Made by a program: the position numbers and the translations under genes. Shown in pieces: positions 1-10,769 of a DNA stretch of 64,000 nt. A model generated the notes under the pieces. The model saw only the letters and a list, made by a program, of their open reading frames with translations. It had not been told where the DNA came from and did not search any database. Origin of the DNA: Paraspadella gotoi (taxonomy: Eukaryota; Chaetognatha); NCBI GenBank assembly GCA_051294375.1, contig CM119271.1:5118724-5182723 (forward strand), written 5' to 3'. The stretch's first letter is position 1; every line of letters starts with the position of its first letter.

Positions 1-320
1 TCTCTTGAATTACAGCAGGAAAAAGAGAATTATTTTTCACAATGGCTTTTATTCTTCTTTTTCATATACTAAGTTGGCTGAGGCGAGTGGAGGAAGGTTT
101 AGAAATGTTCTCAAAGCTCGCAGCTGAATTTTTTTAGATTTTTTCCCATTGGTAATCTGACTTAGTAACCCGGATCACACCTGAAAAGTCAAAATGGAAC
201 TCAAATATGGAAAGGACGAGTTGGAAGTTTGAAGCACTGATTTTAAGTAATTTTCTCTCAAAGTTTTTGAAAGTTTATTTAAGGCTACGATTTTGGATTT
301 AGCTTTATCAACTAAATGAT

Positions 321-366
<46 letters not shown>

Positions 367-491
367 ACAAATTTTATTTTCGCGATTAAAAATAGCAAAG
401 TCCATCCCTCCTTCCATTTTTTCCTCCGCGCTTCTGGCATTGTCCCAAAGAGCTTCTCAACACCCCCCAACGTCTCCCTTTCCCGCCGCAG
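1..491. other. Intronic or upstream sequence with a GA microsatellite
   Basis: I see no convincing exon before the first recognisable paracaspase exon. A perfect GA dinucleotide tract lies at about 325-360, and open frames across it are low-complexity shadows. A pyrimidine-rich stretch ending in CCGCAG at 486-491 makes a plausible 3' splice site for the exon that follows. The start codon and N-terminal domain of the paracaspase are therefore probably outside the window. Confidence 0.6.
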
Positions 492-3400
492 CACTACTCT
501 CACACGCCCCGCCGCCGCCGCCGCCGACGCAGGCGAATATCGCTGCCGCGTTTTCAACGGCGACGATCCCGACGAAGACGTCGAACTCGAAGCCGTGTTC
601 GTCGAGGTGCGGCCCCGCCGCTCCGTCCGGCTGCTGCGGGAATGCGACGCCAATCCTCTGCGGGTTCTGGGCGGACGTGGAGGCAGCGGCGCGCAGTGGC
701 TGCGGCTCCGCTGCGTCGTTTCGCCGCCGCTGCCGCAGCCAAAGTTCGAGTGGAGGAAGGACGGAGCGGCGTTGGGCGGATTCGTCGGAGATAAGTTGGA
801 GCGAATCGTCGACGTGTCCTCGGTGGAGGGAGATTACGAGTGAGTTTTTGCGTGGGATTTTTATTTATGACAACTTGTATATTTTTAATGATCAGCTATT
901 TAAATATTGATGAGGCAATCATAAACTACATATAATGCTAATTATTAAATCATCGACAAAGACGTAGGAGCAAATGTAGAAAAACATACATCCCTGTGAG
1001 AAATTCAATCAAAAGATAAACAAGACCTCAGTTACTTGAAGAGTAGCGATCCATCCAATGTGTTGCGCCTCAGTGACTTTCTTTTCACGTCTATAATATT
1101 TATGTATAACAAACGTCTTATGGTTAGATCACTACTGTGCAAAGTTTTATTTCAAAACAACCAGACCATTTAAGTTATGCATTTACTTGTGATCATATGA
1201 CCATAGTTTGGCGTGACCACCTGACTATACAAGCATGAATCATATGTAAAAAACCTACATTTGAGGTTTTTTTTTCCTGTCCTAACAAATGAGCACTAAC
1301 TATAGGCTAATTATTGCATTTTGAACGTAAGTTGGACAGACAGACGACAGACGTACCGACCGACGAAAAGTGACTTCTAGTTATAGAGTCGCTGCGCGAG
1401 TACTCGCGGAAGCAACTAAAAACGGTTGATTCCAGCTCCACATTTTCTCACCTCCTCTCCTCCTCTTCCTCCCCCTCCTCCTCCAATATCCACCGCTATT
1501 CACTGGGATTTCCACTCCATTCGACTTTCGACTCTCTCTCCCGAGCTCAACGGGAAAAAAAAAATATTTAAACATAAAATTATAACGAATATAGAAATGA
1601 ATGGAATTAAAAAAAAAAAGGCTACGCAACCCGATTGAAACTTCATCTCATTCAGATGTCGCGTGACCTGGGATGACGGGACGACCCTCCAGTCGCCCGT
1701 CGAGTCCGTGGAGGTCAGGGTGGGCGATCCTCTTGCCGTTCTTCGGGAACCAGGGGACGTTACCGTCAGAGAAGGTTTGATCATATCGTTTGTAAGTATA
1801 AATGCCTATTTATTTCTTTTTTTGGCCGTTATTTTCCATTCGAAATTATTATTGTCCTCAACAGTAATAATCATTATCAGGAAGGAATTCTGCGCTGTAC
1901 CGATTTTGTTTCTGTTACTATTTTTAAAATGTTAAAAAAAAAAGGATTATCAGCGATAATTATCATGATTAAATGTTAAATGTTATCTACATCATCAATA
2001 TCAACATCAAATCATCATCATCAATTCATCATCGTCATCATCACCACCACCACCCCCGACCACCCCCAACCCCAACCTCCTCCCAGGCGCGCCCCTCCTC
2101 CTCGACTTCTCCCTCAACAGTTTCGTCGACGTCGAGTGTCGCTGGTTCTTCAACGGACGCCGCATCGACGACGCCTTCCTCCGCTCCTTTTGGCGGCGCG
2201 AGAATGTCGAGGGCGAGGCGTCGACGCGGCTGCGGATCCAAGGGGTGGGGAAGGCGCATCAAGGGGTGAGTCGAAAGAGGGAGAGTAAGGGGGTAAGTGG
2301 GTAAGGGGAGGACGGATTTTTTTTTTTTCTGATTGGAAATTGGTACAACCAATATAAAAAAATTATCCATTCATTTAATAAATAAGCTATCTTGTCCCTG
2401 ACTTTGGACAGGCTTTGGTGGTTTAAGGCCTCCATCACACTTACGAGATAATAACGTAGCAGGTTTCTGCAAGCTTTCAATGAATTTATTGACTGATTCA
2501 ATGTTTTATTAATTAATTAATCGATTGATTTAATTGATTGATTGATTTTAGTCGTGGTTTCATTGTTTTGATTGATATATATATTTCCCGATTTCTTCAT
2601 ATTTCATGGTAATTATCCTTTCTTTTTCGTTGTTTGAGAGATTAACAAAGTTTGATTTTATTTTGCAACGAATTTTATTTTAAAAGAGCAGACATATATA
2701 ACTCATGTGCGCTGATGAAGGCTCGTATTGTGAGCCGAAACATGTCTGCTCTTTTAAAATAAAATTCGTTGCAAAATAAAATCAAACTTTGTTAAAATTC
2801 ATATTTCATAAATATTATTCAGTCCTTCAATCTATAATTGTTATACTACTACCATTATCAGCTGATCATCCAAAGATTTATAAAAATATTTTTTTTCCCA
2901 TACAGCTTTACAACTGTTGCGTCACTGGAACAAGGGGGGAAATGTGTTTGACGAAGCAAGTCACTGTAAGTGTCTGTCTGTCTGTCAATCTATCTATCTT
3001 TCTATCCATCCTTACCCACCCCTTACCCCACCCAATCTTAAAAATTAGGTAACCGTGGACCGTCCGGCCAACTATCACGCCGCCCAAAAGATCGCCCTCC
3101 TCATCGGCAACGGTCGCTACCGGAACCTTCGCCAACTAACGACGCCGCCCCAAGACCTCGCCCGCCTCGGCGAGGAGTTGGAGGCGCTGGAGTTCCGCGT
3201 GATGAGCTTCAACGACGTGGGGCGGACGACGACGTTGAAGGCGATGAAGATGCTCGTCGACGTGATCCGCCCTGGAGGATACGTCTTCTTCTTCTTCACG
3301 GTCACGGATTTCAAGAGGGAAACGACGTCACTTGATGCCCACCGAAGAGGACGGGGGTGAGGGGTGGTTTTGGGGGGGGTTTTGGGGGCTGTGGTGTGTA

Positions 3401-6400
3401 GAGGTGGTTAGGTGGTGCGTCGATTGACTTATATGAATTTAAAGTTTTATCGAGTCGAATCAAAATGATTGGAATTTACGGATTTTTTGGCGACTCGCAG
3501 TTTTAGACTCGCGTCAATCAGGATAACCTCAGTCACGACTTAATACTTTGTGACGACTGACGAGGGTCTCCAAAGATTGAAAAGTATAAATACGTAAACA
3601 AAGAAAAATTAAAATGTATAAATTAATTTAATTAAAATTAAGAACACTTCTTTTAACGTCTTCTCATGCACAGTTAATCTAATGATGAAAACGTTTATCC
3701 TCCCTTTTCCTACACCTGAAATTGCTCTCTCTCTCACATTCCCTGCTTCTCTCGCTCCCCTTTCCCTTCTTCTTCCTCCCTCCCTTCTCTCTTACTCTCC
3801 CTGTCTCCTTTCCCTCCAATTCCTGCCTTTCTTTCCCTTATCTCCCTCCCCCTTCCCTCCCTCTTTCCTTTCCTCCCTCTCCCTTCTGGCCCTCCCACTT
3901 TCCCTACATTCCTCCCTCCCTCTTTCATTCCTTCAGACGACGACGAACTCGGCATCAACTTCCAAGCTTTCGTCGACGCCGTCGAGTCAAAGTCTCCCGC
4001 GCTGACGGCTGCAGTGCTCGACACCTGCAGGGTGCCTTATCCGGGGAAGTTGAAGAAGGAGAGGAACTTCGTTCGTAAGAATCACAAGGTGTGTGACAGA
4101 GTTGTGGGCATTCGACTGGATGTTAAAGATATTCAGTAAAGAGTGCAATGTCGCTGAGACTACATTGCAACTTAGTTGATCTCAAACTTTCGGCCTCTTG
4201 CTTAGTTGGCAACGCAAGACCACGACAGTGGTAGGGGTCCAAAGTTCCAAACCCTGAGATGGCCCGCGCTCTGGGCTTCACAGTTAATCCCTCCCGTTGC
4301 TAAAATAATTTGCTTTTTTAGTAATTGTGTAATCTTTATACATAGTCGGAAGCGGGAATTAATTAAGTCTTAATGAATGTGACAGATTAGAATTAAGAAC
4401 AAAAGAATAAGATTTTTGAAAATATTTTTTTTTGGGGGGGAAAACCAGAGAAATAATAATCATGATCATCAATCACCACCATCATAACCACCACCTCTTC
4501 CACCACCCCCCCAACCCCCCCCAACGCAGGGCTCCACCATAATTCTCCACCCCACATCCTTCGGTCTTGAGTCCTACGAAGACCAGAATCGCGCCAACGG
4601 CCTCGTGGTGGAGTATCTCCTGGCGGACGGCATCCTGCGCAGCCCCGTCAGCGTTAGAGAGGTTTTCTCTCGAGTCATGGACAGGATGCGATCGGAGAAC
4701 CTCGTCGCCGCCCACGGGAAGGATCAGGTGAGGGGGAAGAAAGGAATGATGATGGGTTTATTGTGTGTTAATTGTCGTAGGGTGGATTTTTTTTGGGGTC
4801 GTCGTCATCTTCGTCTTGGTACTATCAAATAAAAAATATAATTATAAAATTATAAATACTATCCATTTATAACGTGAATAAGTTATCTCGCCTCGAATTT
4901 GGATAGGTTACGCTGTTGTAAAATTGTTGTATTTTTTCGGTTTTTCGAACCAGAGTTAAATTTTTCTTAAGAATTATTTGTATGAGCTGTGCGCTTTAAA
5001 AACTTCTGTCTTCCTCTGAGCAAATAATTCTTAAGAAAAATTTAACTCTTTTAAGAAAAACCGAAAAAATATAACAAATTTACCAAAAATTAGTCGTAAA
5101 AATGAAAAAAAAAAGACAAGTGATAACGACAAGGACAACAACAACAACCAACAACAAAACCCTTGAATCCACTTCTCCATCAGTTCCCCGAACTCAAACT
5201 CCAACTGAGCGAGGAGCGCAGCCTCCATGACCCCGTCGACGCCCGCGTCTCTCAATCGCAGCGGCGACTCTTCCAACGCCTCGACGCGGAGATGTTCTGC
5301 TGCGTAGATGGCGATCGTTATCGGCAGGTGAGGCAAAGGGTAGGGATTACTGGGAGTGAGGAAACTAATTTCTCCAGCATTAATTGATGTGCAGAGGTGG
5401 TTTCATTGAGGGGACCCCGTGATAAAAATGATATCATAAGCTTATTAAGCTTATTAAGCTTAAGCGTCTATCATTAAAGGAATTGGGGGGAAAAACTTGA
5501 CTATTACTGTATTATAAATATTCTAGCTCGAAAGGAAGAATTGCATAAAAATAAGTTTATATTTGTTGTACCAATTTCATAAAAATAAGTTTATACTCCC
5601 GCTGGCTTCAAAATAGTATTTCCTGGGCAGGCCCTTAAGCATCACTGGGGCATCGAGATCGGGCGGCCAATCACCAACGCGTTGAGAATCCGGGTCCCGG
5701 CCAAGACGCTTCGGACTCACGTGGTCACCTTCGGACCCGAGAGGTTAAATCGAGAGGACACAGTCTTCGCCGATTTGAACAAGATCGAAGATACAAATGA
5801 TATCGATCTCGTTGTATTTAATCAGGTGAGAGAGCGGCCTCTTATCTTTAGGATAGTCTTTTGTTAGTTTTTAATAAAATTTGTTTAATAGAGCATAAAT
5901 ACTGTGGAAGGTTGACAAATATTTACTGTTTAATATTCGAGAAAAGAAACTTAATATATGTCGATACCTCCCATCCCGATGGTTCCAGGAATTAAGGTTT
6001 TTGAAGAGACAATAATGATTGTTGTGTGTTAGTGACAGAACCGTTCAATATAAGCAATCCCTGATCTTCGGATCAGGCTGTAACACCGTATTACAGTCGG
6101 GTTAAGCGCCTCATTCCTCTTAACTGCTAGGTGACCACTAGGCTAGAACCCCGAACCTTTGGGTTGGGAGGCGAATGACTTGCCTCTGGCACCAATGGCT
6201 GCTGATGAACGGTTGGTGGATTTTAGTCCACCATACATCCCCCCCTCCCGTAGGGAGAAGTGAATTGTTGTTGGTGGAAAGTTCGTCACCAAGTTGAGGC
6301 ATGTTGCCTGAAAGTGTTGTTGTTGCTGTTGTGTTCGGAAGTCGGGCTCACCAATGAAGAGACAATGATGATTGTTATGTGTCAGTGACAGAACCATTCA

Positions 6401-7937
6401 ATATAAGCAGTCCCTGAGCTTCGGATCAGGCTGTAACACAGTGTTACAGGCGGGTTAAGCGCCCCGTCCCTCTTAACTGCTAGGCGACCACCAGGCTAGA
6501 ATCCCGGACCTTTGAGTTGGGAGGCGAATGACTTGCCTTTGGCACCAATGGCCCCTGATGAACGGTTGGTGGATTTTAGTCCACCATATTTTTTTCGATA
6601 CAGTGACCGGTTAAAATTCGCCCCACCCGACAGGGAAGACCAATGTATCTGACGTAAGCCGCATACGTTGGTTCTTTGTCATTCTTCTCTTTATATTTTA
6701 TCGGAAATTTTATAAATTTATTCAGAATACGAAATTCAAAACGAGACTGCGAATTTATGACCGGCTCAACACTTTTATCAGGTTAGGGGAAATATTTGAT
6801 CAGTTGGAAGGTGAACTTTCGTGTCATTAAATAATAATTTATAAAAATTCAAAAAATATGACACACAAGCATTAAACATGAAAATCTGAAGTACATTTTT
6901 TTTTCTTATAATTTCAAACTGAGATGCTTCATTGATAGGCCAAAATAGTTAAATTTTATTAATAGTTTTATTTCACTATCAAAAATGCCACCGACTTTGG
7001 CCAGGCTTTGGTGAGTTAAAGCCTCCATCACTCTTACAAGATTTAATAACATTTGAATCAAGACTCGCAGTCACATATCATTGTTTTCTGTAACAGATCT
7101 TACACGTTACCCAAAGACTTTCTCTCCACCGACGAATCTTCCACGAGTTCAAACGCTTGGACGGCGAATCTGGAGGAAGATTTGCCGCATCCCACGGAAC
7201 AGGAGGCGGACGACGCATCGTGGAGGTTAGTTTCAACAGAAAATTGTACCTGAAACAAAAGCATAGCTCAATAATTATTTGTTTCTTTTTAGTAGTTCGT
7301 CTTCTACCACATATTCTGCAACGCACAACGAGCTGAAACGCTTATCTTCCTCCACTTATCAGTGAGTAGAGAGAAATTAGAATTAACTAAGAAAGATCTC
7401 TCTCTCTCTCGGCTTTAAAATATTATCCTGCAAAAATATAAAATTAAAGAGAGATTTTATATTTTTTTTACTGTAAATTTTCTAGAAATAATTTACAATT
7501 ATCATAAGTAAAATAATAAAACTGTCATAAATCTATGATTTCTCTCTTGATCCAGCTCGACAAAGATGGCTGAAGAGGATGTCGACCAATGGACTTCCTT
7601 CCCGCCGCCGCAAATTCCTCGTTGCCCTCGTCATCAGCGTCCGGCTTCCTCTTCATCCCTCGGCGCCGGCGCGCCTTGCGATTGCCGGTATACGCCGACG
7701 CAGAACCCGATTGACTGCCGGTACACGGGATCTCAACATTCCGCCGATAATCGGTACAGTCATTTGAGAGAGCCAGAAGATTTCGGCGACGAGGAGCGTC
7801 CGGTCGACGAAGATTCGTCGGGACTTTTACCGGATTTTCGAATGCTTCGGGTGCCGGAAGAAGACGAGTTGGAACCAGATGAAACTTTGCAAGAAGAAGA
7901 AGAACTCTGGAAATTGGGAAAAGTCGTTCTCGTGTAA
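492..7937 (+). CDS. MALT1: MALT1-like paracaspase, 13 exons, 5' partial
   Basis: MALT1 paracaspases are caspase-fold proteases in NF-kB signalling that cut after Arg. Exons by splice site and reading phase: 492-839, 1656-1774, 2087-2265, 2906-2965, 3049-3356, 3937-4088, 4530-4727, 5184-5327, 5631-5825, 6726-6781, 7097-7225, 7293 or 7296-7361, 7556-7937; the stop is TAA at 7935. The first four encode Ig-like domains (DAGEYRC, then WRKDG and GDYE leading into C). Exon 3049 begins the caspase-like fold with KIALLIGNGRY. Exon 3937 carries the expected catalytic Cys in VLDTCR. Exons 4530-5825 match the helical part and third Ig domain. The acidic, Ser-rich C-terminus could hold TRAF6-type sites. 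The N-terminal death domain is not seen. Two single-base losses affect exon 3049-3356 (separate entry). Confidence 0.88.
2340..2462 (+). repeat. Dispersed repeat family, copy 1
   Basis: The core CTTTGGACAGGCTTTGGTG, followed by a segment ending in ACGAGATAATAAC, recurs at 4830-4915 and 6985-7045 in later introns of the same gene, at 60760-60905, and inverted at 63110-63260. It is AT-rich at one end, non-coding, and looks like a SINE or MITE. I see no clear target-site duplication. Confidence 0.6.
2645..2792 (+). repeat. Foldback element with hammerhead-like loop
   Basis: Two 51-base arms, 2645-2695 and 2742-2792, are exact reverse complements, separated by a 46-base loop in a paracaspase intron. 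On the + strand the loop contains CTGATGA (2712-2718), a 5-bp stem GGCTC/GAGCC with a 7-base loop, then GAAAC and GTC. These elements and their order match a minimal hammerhead ribozyme of the type carried by Penelope-like retroelements. One extra A lies between CTGATGA and the stem, so activity is uncertain. The foldback itself is certain. Confidence 0.7.
3290..3345 (+). other. Frame disruption at the catalytic His of the paracaspase
   Basis: In the caspase-like exon the frame from KIALLIGN reads into TVTDF after a run of Phe codons. Shifting by one base at about 3297 gives a GHG motif, exactly where MALT1 has its catalytic His in GHG. A second one-base shift near 3331 is needed to reach the LMPTEED segment before the donor at 3357. 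The flanking exons keep phase, so either the gene is a recent pseudogene or the assembly lost two bases. Confidence 0.65.
4830..4915 (+). repeat. Dispersed repeat family, diverged copy 2
   Basis: This intronic stretch aligns loosely with the repeat at 2340-2462: a TATCCATT start, the AATAAGTTATCT segment, then AATTTGGATAGGTTACGCTG in place of the TTTGGACAGGCTTTGGTG core. It is more decayed than the other copies. Confidence 0.4.
4931..5070. repeat. Second intronic foldback element
   Basis: Arms of about 45 bases pair imperfectly around a loop of about 40 bases. The inner 27 bases of each arm, built on AATTATTTG and its complement, are perfect. The loop shares a TGTGCGCT string with the 2645-2792 foldback but lacks CTGATGA and GAAA, so no ribozyme is proposed. 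Confidence 0.65.
5990..6595 (+). repeat. Tandem pair of tRNA-like SINE copies
   Basis: Two copies with a period near 354 bases start at about 6000 and 6354 inside a paracaspase intron. Each has GGGTTAAGCGCC, resembling an A box, then CTTAACTGCTAGG, then GGCTAGAATCCCGG or GGCTAGAACCCCGA, resembling a B box, and ends in TGGATTTTAGTCCACCA. Spacing and motifs suggest a tRNA-derived SINE (Leu/Ser-like). I do not call a functional tRNA. Confidence 0.5.
6985..7045 (+). repeat. Dispersed repeat family, copy 3
   Basis: A short copy of the 2340-2462 repeat core (TTTGGCCAGGCTTTGGTGAG, then a segment with CTCTTACAAGAT) lies just upstream of the paracaspase exon at 7097. Confidence 0.55.
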
Positions 7938-8191
7938 GAATTGACGCCGTGGTTGTGGTTGTCATTTTAAAGAGTTGTCAGGGTGTCCACTGTCTATTAG
8001 AATTTACAATGTTCTTATGAAAGCCTATTTAGACAGTGTCATAAGGACTTTCATAAGGACATTGCAAATTCTGTGCTACCTTTTCATCCTGTTACGAATT
8101 TTTCTGTATTTTAATATTCATTATTTTTTTAGAATTAGCTGAAATTGTTAAGAAAGCGTCTGCAAGCAATCCGGTTGAACCAAATGTGGTC

Positions 8192-8197
8192 AATAAA
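8192..8197 (+). terminator. Polyadenylation signal of the paracaspase gene
   Basis: A canonical AATAAA lies 255 bases after the stop codon at 7935-7937 on the same strand, with GT/T-rich sequence downstream. Position and orientation fit the 3' end of the paracaspase transcript. No transcript evidence is available. Confidence 0.4.
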
Positions 8198-8400
8198 TAG
8201 TTCTTGTTGGTTTAAAAGGGGATTTTCAATCGGTTCGCGAAGCCGATCTTTTTTACAATCACCTTCATCACTTTTGTACGAGGCAGCTGTTTAAGGGAAA
8301 GCTATTGGAACCCAAATCGACCTTGTATAAATGTGAAGTCGCCTTTCCAAACTTACCAATTGACGTCAGAAACGAGAGTCAGTCTTGTTGTGTGAAGTGA

Positions 8401-8434
8401 AGATGCCCTCATTGCAAAATGAGGGCATCTTTTC
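8401..8434. repeat. Short perfect hairpin
   Basis: AGATGCCCTCATT and AATGAGGGCATCT are separated by a few bases just downstream of the paracaspase gene. There is no T tract suited to a Pol III or bacterial terminator, and its role is unknown. Confidence 0.5.
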
Positions 8435-8699
8435 TCCAGTTAACATCCTAATGCCTTGAAGATAATCTTCCATGATAGTTGGATAGAAATCATCATTCTT
8501 AAACTTTGCTAAATCCAAAACGTTTATTGGACCATCCTGCCCTTCACATTTTATTTCCCAAAGTTGCTGGTTTTGCTCCCATTTAAACTATCTTGTGCAA
8601 AGTGTTAGGATTCAGTCTGTTCATGGCTTTGTAAAGGCCGTGGACAGGGTTGTAAAAAAGAAAAAGGTAATTAAGAAAATGGAAAAGGAACAGGAAAAA

Positions 8700-8830
8700 T
8701 CCCAAAGGTGAACAGAGATGTATAAAAGTAACTTTGGGAGCCTTACTTCTGGTCACACATTCCAATCTGATGATGTCATATCCGGTCACTTCCCTTTTCA
8801 GTCATTTCTGATTCTAATTATAGTTGTCAT
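8700..8830. repeat. Copy of the CRE/ETS-type repeat
   Basis: This stretch shares TAACTTTGGGAGCC, a variant of ACTTCCGGT, CACATTCCAAT and TGATGATGTCAT with the tandem repeat at 48745-48965, in the same order. It marks the left edge of the region where array modules begin. An open frame across it is repeat-derived and not called. Confidence 0.5.
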
Positions 8831-8919
8831 TGCCAACATCTTATTGACACGCACCGTGCATGCGTGCGAAAAATTAACAGAATAACATCCTGCTGCAGAA
8901 TCCGATTTCTTTTAATTCT

Positions 8920-9075
8920 TTCTCGCTATCTCTATCTCTCTTTTAATTTTCTCTCACTATCTCTCTCTCTCTGATTAAAGTTCGATCTTTGAGTGTAATC
9001 GCAGGTGTTTTATTCACCTGGTTTTGTAAATATTATTCTTTGGGTAAACACGATTGACAAACAGCTCCACAATTA
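8920..9075 (-). repeat. GA module next to a zinc-ribbon gene remnant
   Basis: Bases 8920-9010 are a copy of the GA module (CGCTATCTCTATCTCTCTTT, then GATTAAAGTTCGATCTT and GCAGGTGTTT). Directly beyond it, 9035-9075 on the minus strand encodes only the last residues of the Z zinc-ribbon protein, with the Cys pairs GAVCQSC intact. This is the same junction as at 41853, so the module and the 3' end of Z travel together. Confidence 0.6.
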
Positions 9076-9137
9076 AATTTAACAATTATTTACAAAGATT
9101 TAAATTTTATTTTTATTTAAATTTTAACAACATATAA

Positions 9138-9400
9138 TTGATAAGTAAGGGAAGCGTCCATTATCGCAAATATTCCCCCCCTCATCACCTTCTCCATCAA
9201 ATGATTCTCCCATTTCCGCAATTTCTTCCTCCACCAACACCGTCTTCAATTGCATCACACCTTCCCGGACGGATCTTTTCCGGTTCTCTTTTCAATTCTT
9301 GTTTCCCTGATGTGATGTAAATGATTTTGTTTTCCCACAAGAGTAATAATAAACGGGGTCTGCAGCTTGATCTAGAACCCGGGCGGGACTGGAGCAATTT
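9138..9400 (-). pseudogene. Remnant of array gene W
   Basis: On the minus strand, REPEKIR and a degraded acidic tail resemble the C-terminal exon of gene W at 42508-42732. The frame is interrupted and the N-terminal exon is absent. It ends in a second GA module at 9340-9490. No function is known for the family. Confidence 0.45.
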
Positions 9401-9490
9401 CTTTAATTTTCCATCGCTATCTCTATCTCTCTTTTAATTTTCTCTCGCTATCCCTCTCTCTCTGATTAAAGTTCGATCTTGAGTCTTGAT
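9340..9490 (-). repeat. GA module
   Basis: The sequence runs GC-rich AACGGGGTCTGCAGCTTGAT, GAACCCGGGCGGGGACTGGA, CGCTATCTCTATCTCTCTTT and GATTAAAGTTCGATCTTGAG. The same order recurs at many places in the array. Confidence 0.7.
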
Positions 9491-9589
9491 ATTTCACACC
9501 CTATTTCAAATACGAGAGAAAACAATACTTTCTTTGGTTGAGCTTGATTATTATCATAATTATAAGTCCTAATCGCCTGATTAATAAAA

Positions 9590-10049
9590 TCCATGTCAAC
9601 GGTCAAAACGGGTTCGAGCATATCCAAACAAGTTAACAACTCTCAAATGATTAACGTCTAATTCTTTCAAAATCAAAAATGGTAAAAAAGTCTTTCTTAT
9701 AGGTTTTAATTAGTTTTTTTCCTTTCGTAAGCCACTTCCTCCTCATTTCCTGGAATCGCCGTGAGTTCTTTCAGGTCGTCAATTTCGCTATAACGCCAAT
9801 GCCTTTGCATAGTGTACTGACGAACTTGCATGTCTGTCACACATCCACGATTGTTAATCTTTTCATCGTGAACCAATATCCCCCGTTCCTAAAGAGTCTC
9901 GACATGGGAAGGAAAGTCTTTACGAAAATTCGGTTCACGTGTACTAAAAGTTCTAGTACTTGAAACATTTTTATTGTTAAAAAGTTTATTTCGATCCGTT
10001 CGTGACTAACGGAAAATCCACCGTTCGCAATTGCACCATTTTTGGCCAT
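9590..10049 (-). pseudogene. Array gene Q, decayed copy
   Basis: The N-terminal 65 residues are intact (NFLTIKMFQVLELLVHVNRI) and match the complete + strand copy at 22572-23051. The C-terminal half survives only in shifted frames with stops (for example the DDLKEL and NEEEVAY segments near 9720-9790). I recognise no domain in Q. It follows gene E (10310-10765) on the same strand, as it does on the + strand near 22 kb. Confidence 0.6.
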
Positions 10050-10309
10050 GTTTATGGTTTAATTCTAAAAAATTATAATGAATTTCATTGATCAAAAAAT
10101 ATAATTCAATTTTAATCAAACTCATAATTTATGATATTAAAGAAGTTAAATAATATAGCTAATGTTTAATTTATAATTAAAAAATTATTAATAATCAATA
10201 TTCCCAATAATCAATATTCCCAATACAAAAAATCAATGTATTTAATAATTAAGCTTTTTGTCTAATCAATATTTTTCCCAAATAACAAAAAGATTGCTAC
10301 GAAGCAATT

Positions 10310-10765
10310 TCATTTAACTCCTTTCACATTCTTTTTACAGTTCGCAACGATTAACTCGTCTTTGGTCAGAGACAAACCGAAACAGACAGGCGAACAAAAG
10401 AACAAAGAGCTAGAATGGGTCTCATAAACGTATGGTTTTATCTGCATGGTCGCCTTCGCGATGGCCGAGGTTTGCGGATGAAAGACGCTGATGGCATAAG
10501 CTAAATGACTCGAAATCGGGAGTTTCATGCCGGATAAACTGTCCATGTTATGAGCTAAACTTTCTTTCTTGTCAAAGTTGGATTTTAAATCCCCTTCGTC
10601 CCACATTTCAATCAACTTGCGGGCTTCTTCGTAAGATATAAACAGCTTCAATGGACCAGAAGCCTTCTCCACGCGCTCGCTAGAACCCGCCCCGACAAAA
10701 CGTTCTTTAGACACTTTAAAATATCCCTCGCCTCCTTTCAAAAAAGAATGTGTAATGTAATGCAA
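10310..10765 (-). CDS. Array gene E, intact 151-codon copy
   Basis: An uninterrupted frame of 151 codons starting MHYITHSF. The core EGYFKVSKERFVG, the ARKLIEMWDEGDLKSNF helix and a C-terminal strand-helix segment (GLSLTKDEL) are also present in the + strand copy at 21775-22240, which is broken by two one-base indels. Conservation of sequence and gene order argues for a real gene. The strand-plus-helix ending is vaguely like PC4-type single-strand DNA-binding folds, but I would not assign function. Gene Q follows on the same strand. Confidence 0.65.
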   Translation of the reverse strand: MHYITHSFLKGGEGYFKVSKERFVGAGSSERVEKASGPLKLFISYEEARKLIEMWDEGDLKSNFDKKESLAHNMDSLSGMKLPISSHLAYAISVFHPQTSAIAKATMQIKPYVYETHSSSLFFCSPVCFGLSLTKDELIVANCKKNVKGVK

Positions 10766-10769
10766 ACTC

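Noticed and set aside
316-910. Three overlapping long frames on both strands across 312-910
   Set aside because: Only the frame with DAGEYRC and WRKDG is paracaspase; the others are shadows of GC-rich codons or come from the GA tract.
1970-2080. CAT/CAC-rich repeats, possibly a CRISPR-like or His-rich gene
   Set aside because: Simple ATC/ACC repeats in an intron just before an exon acceptor; there are no spaced direct repeats.
3682-4078. Ser/Pro/Leu-rich frames over a CT-rich intron
   Set aside because: They are products of polypyrimidine sequence upstream of the 3937 acceptor and stop inside the true exon in other frames.
4945-5070. Second hammerhead ribozyme in the other intronic foldback
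   Set aside because: The loop has neither CTGATGA nor GAAA in either orientation.
6410-6600. A functional tRNA gene
   Set aside because: Box-like motifs are present, but no seven-base acceptor stem or proper anticodon arm can be drawn; SINE is the better reading.
8583-8789. Minus-strand frame of 68 codons with hydrophobic run
   Set aside because: It overlaps the repeat shared with 48745 and has no homologue or splice support.
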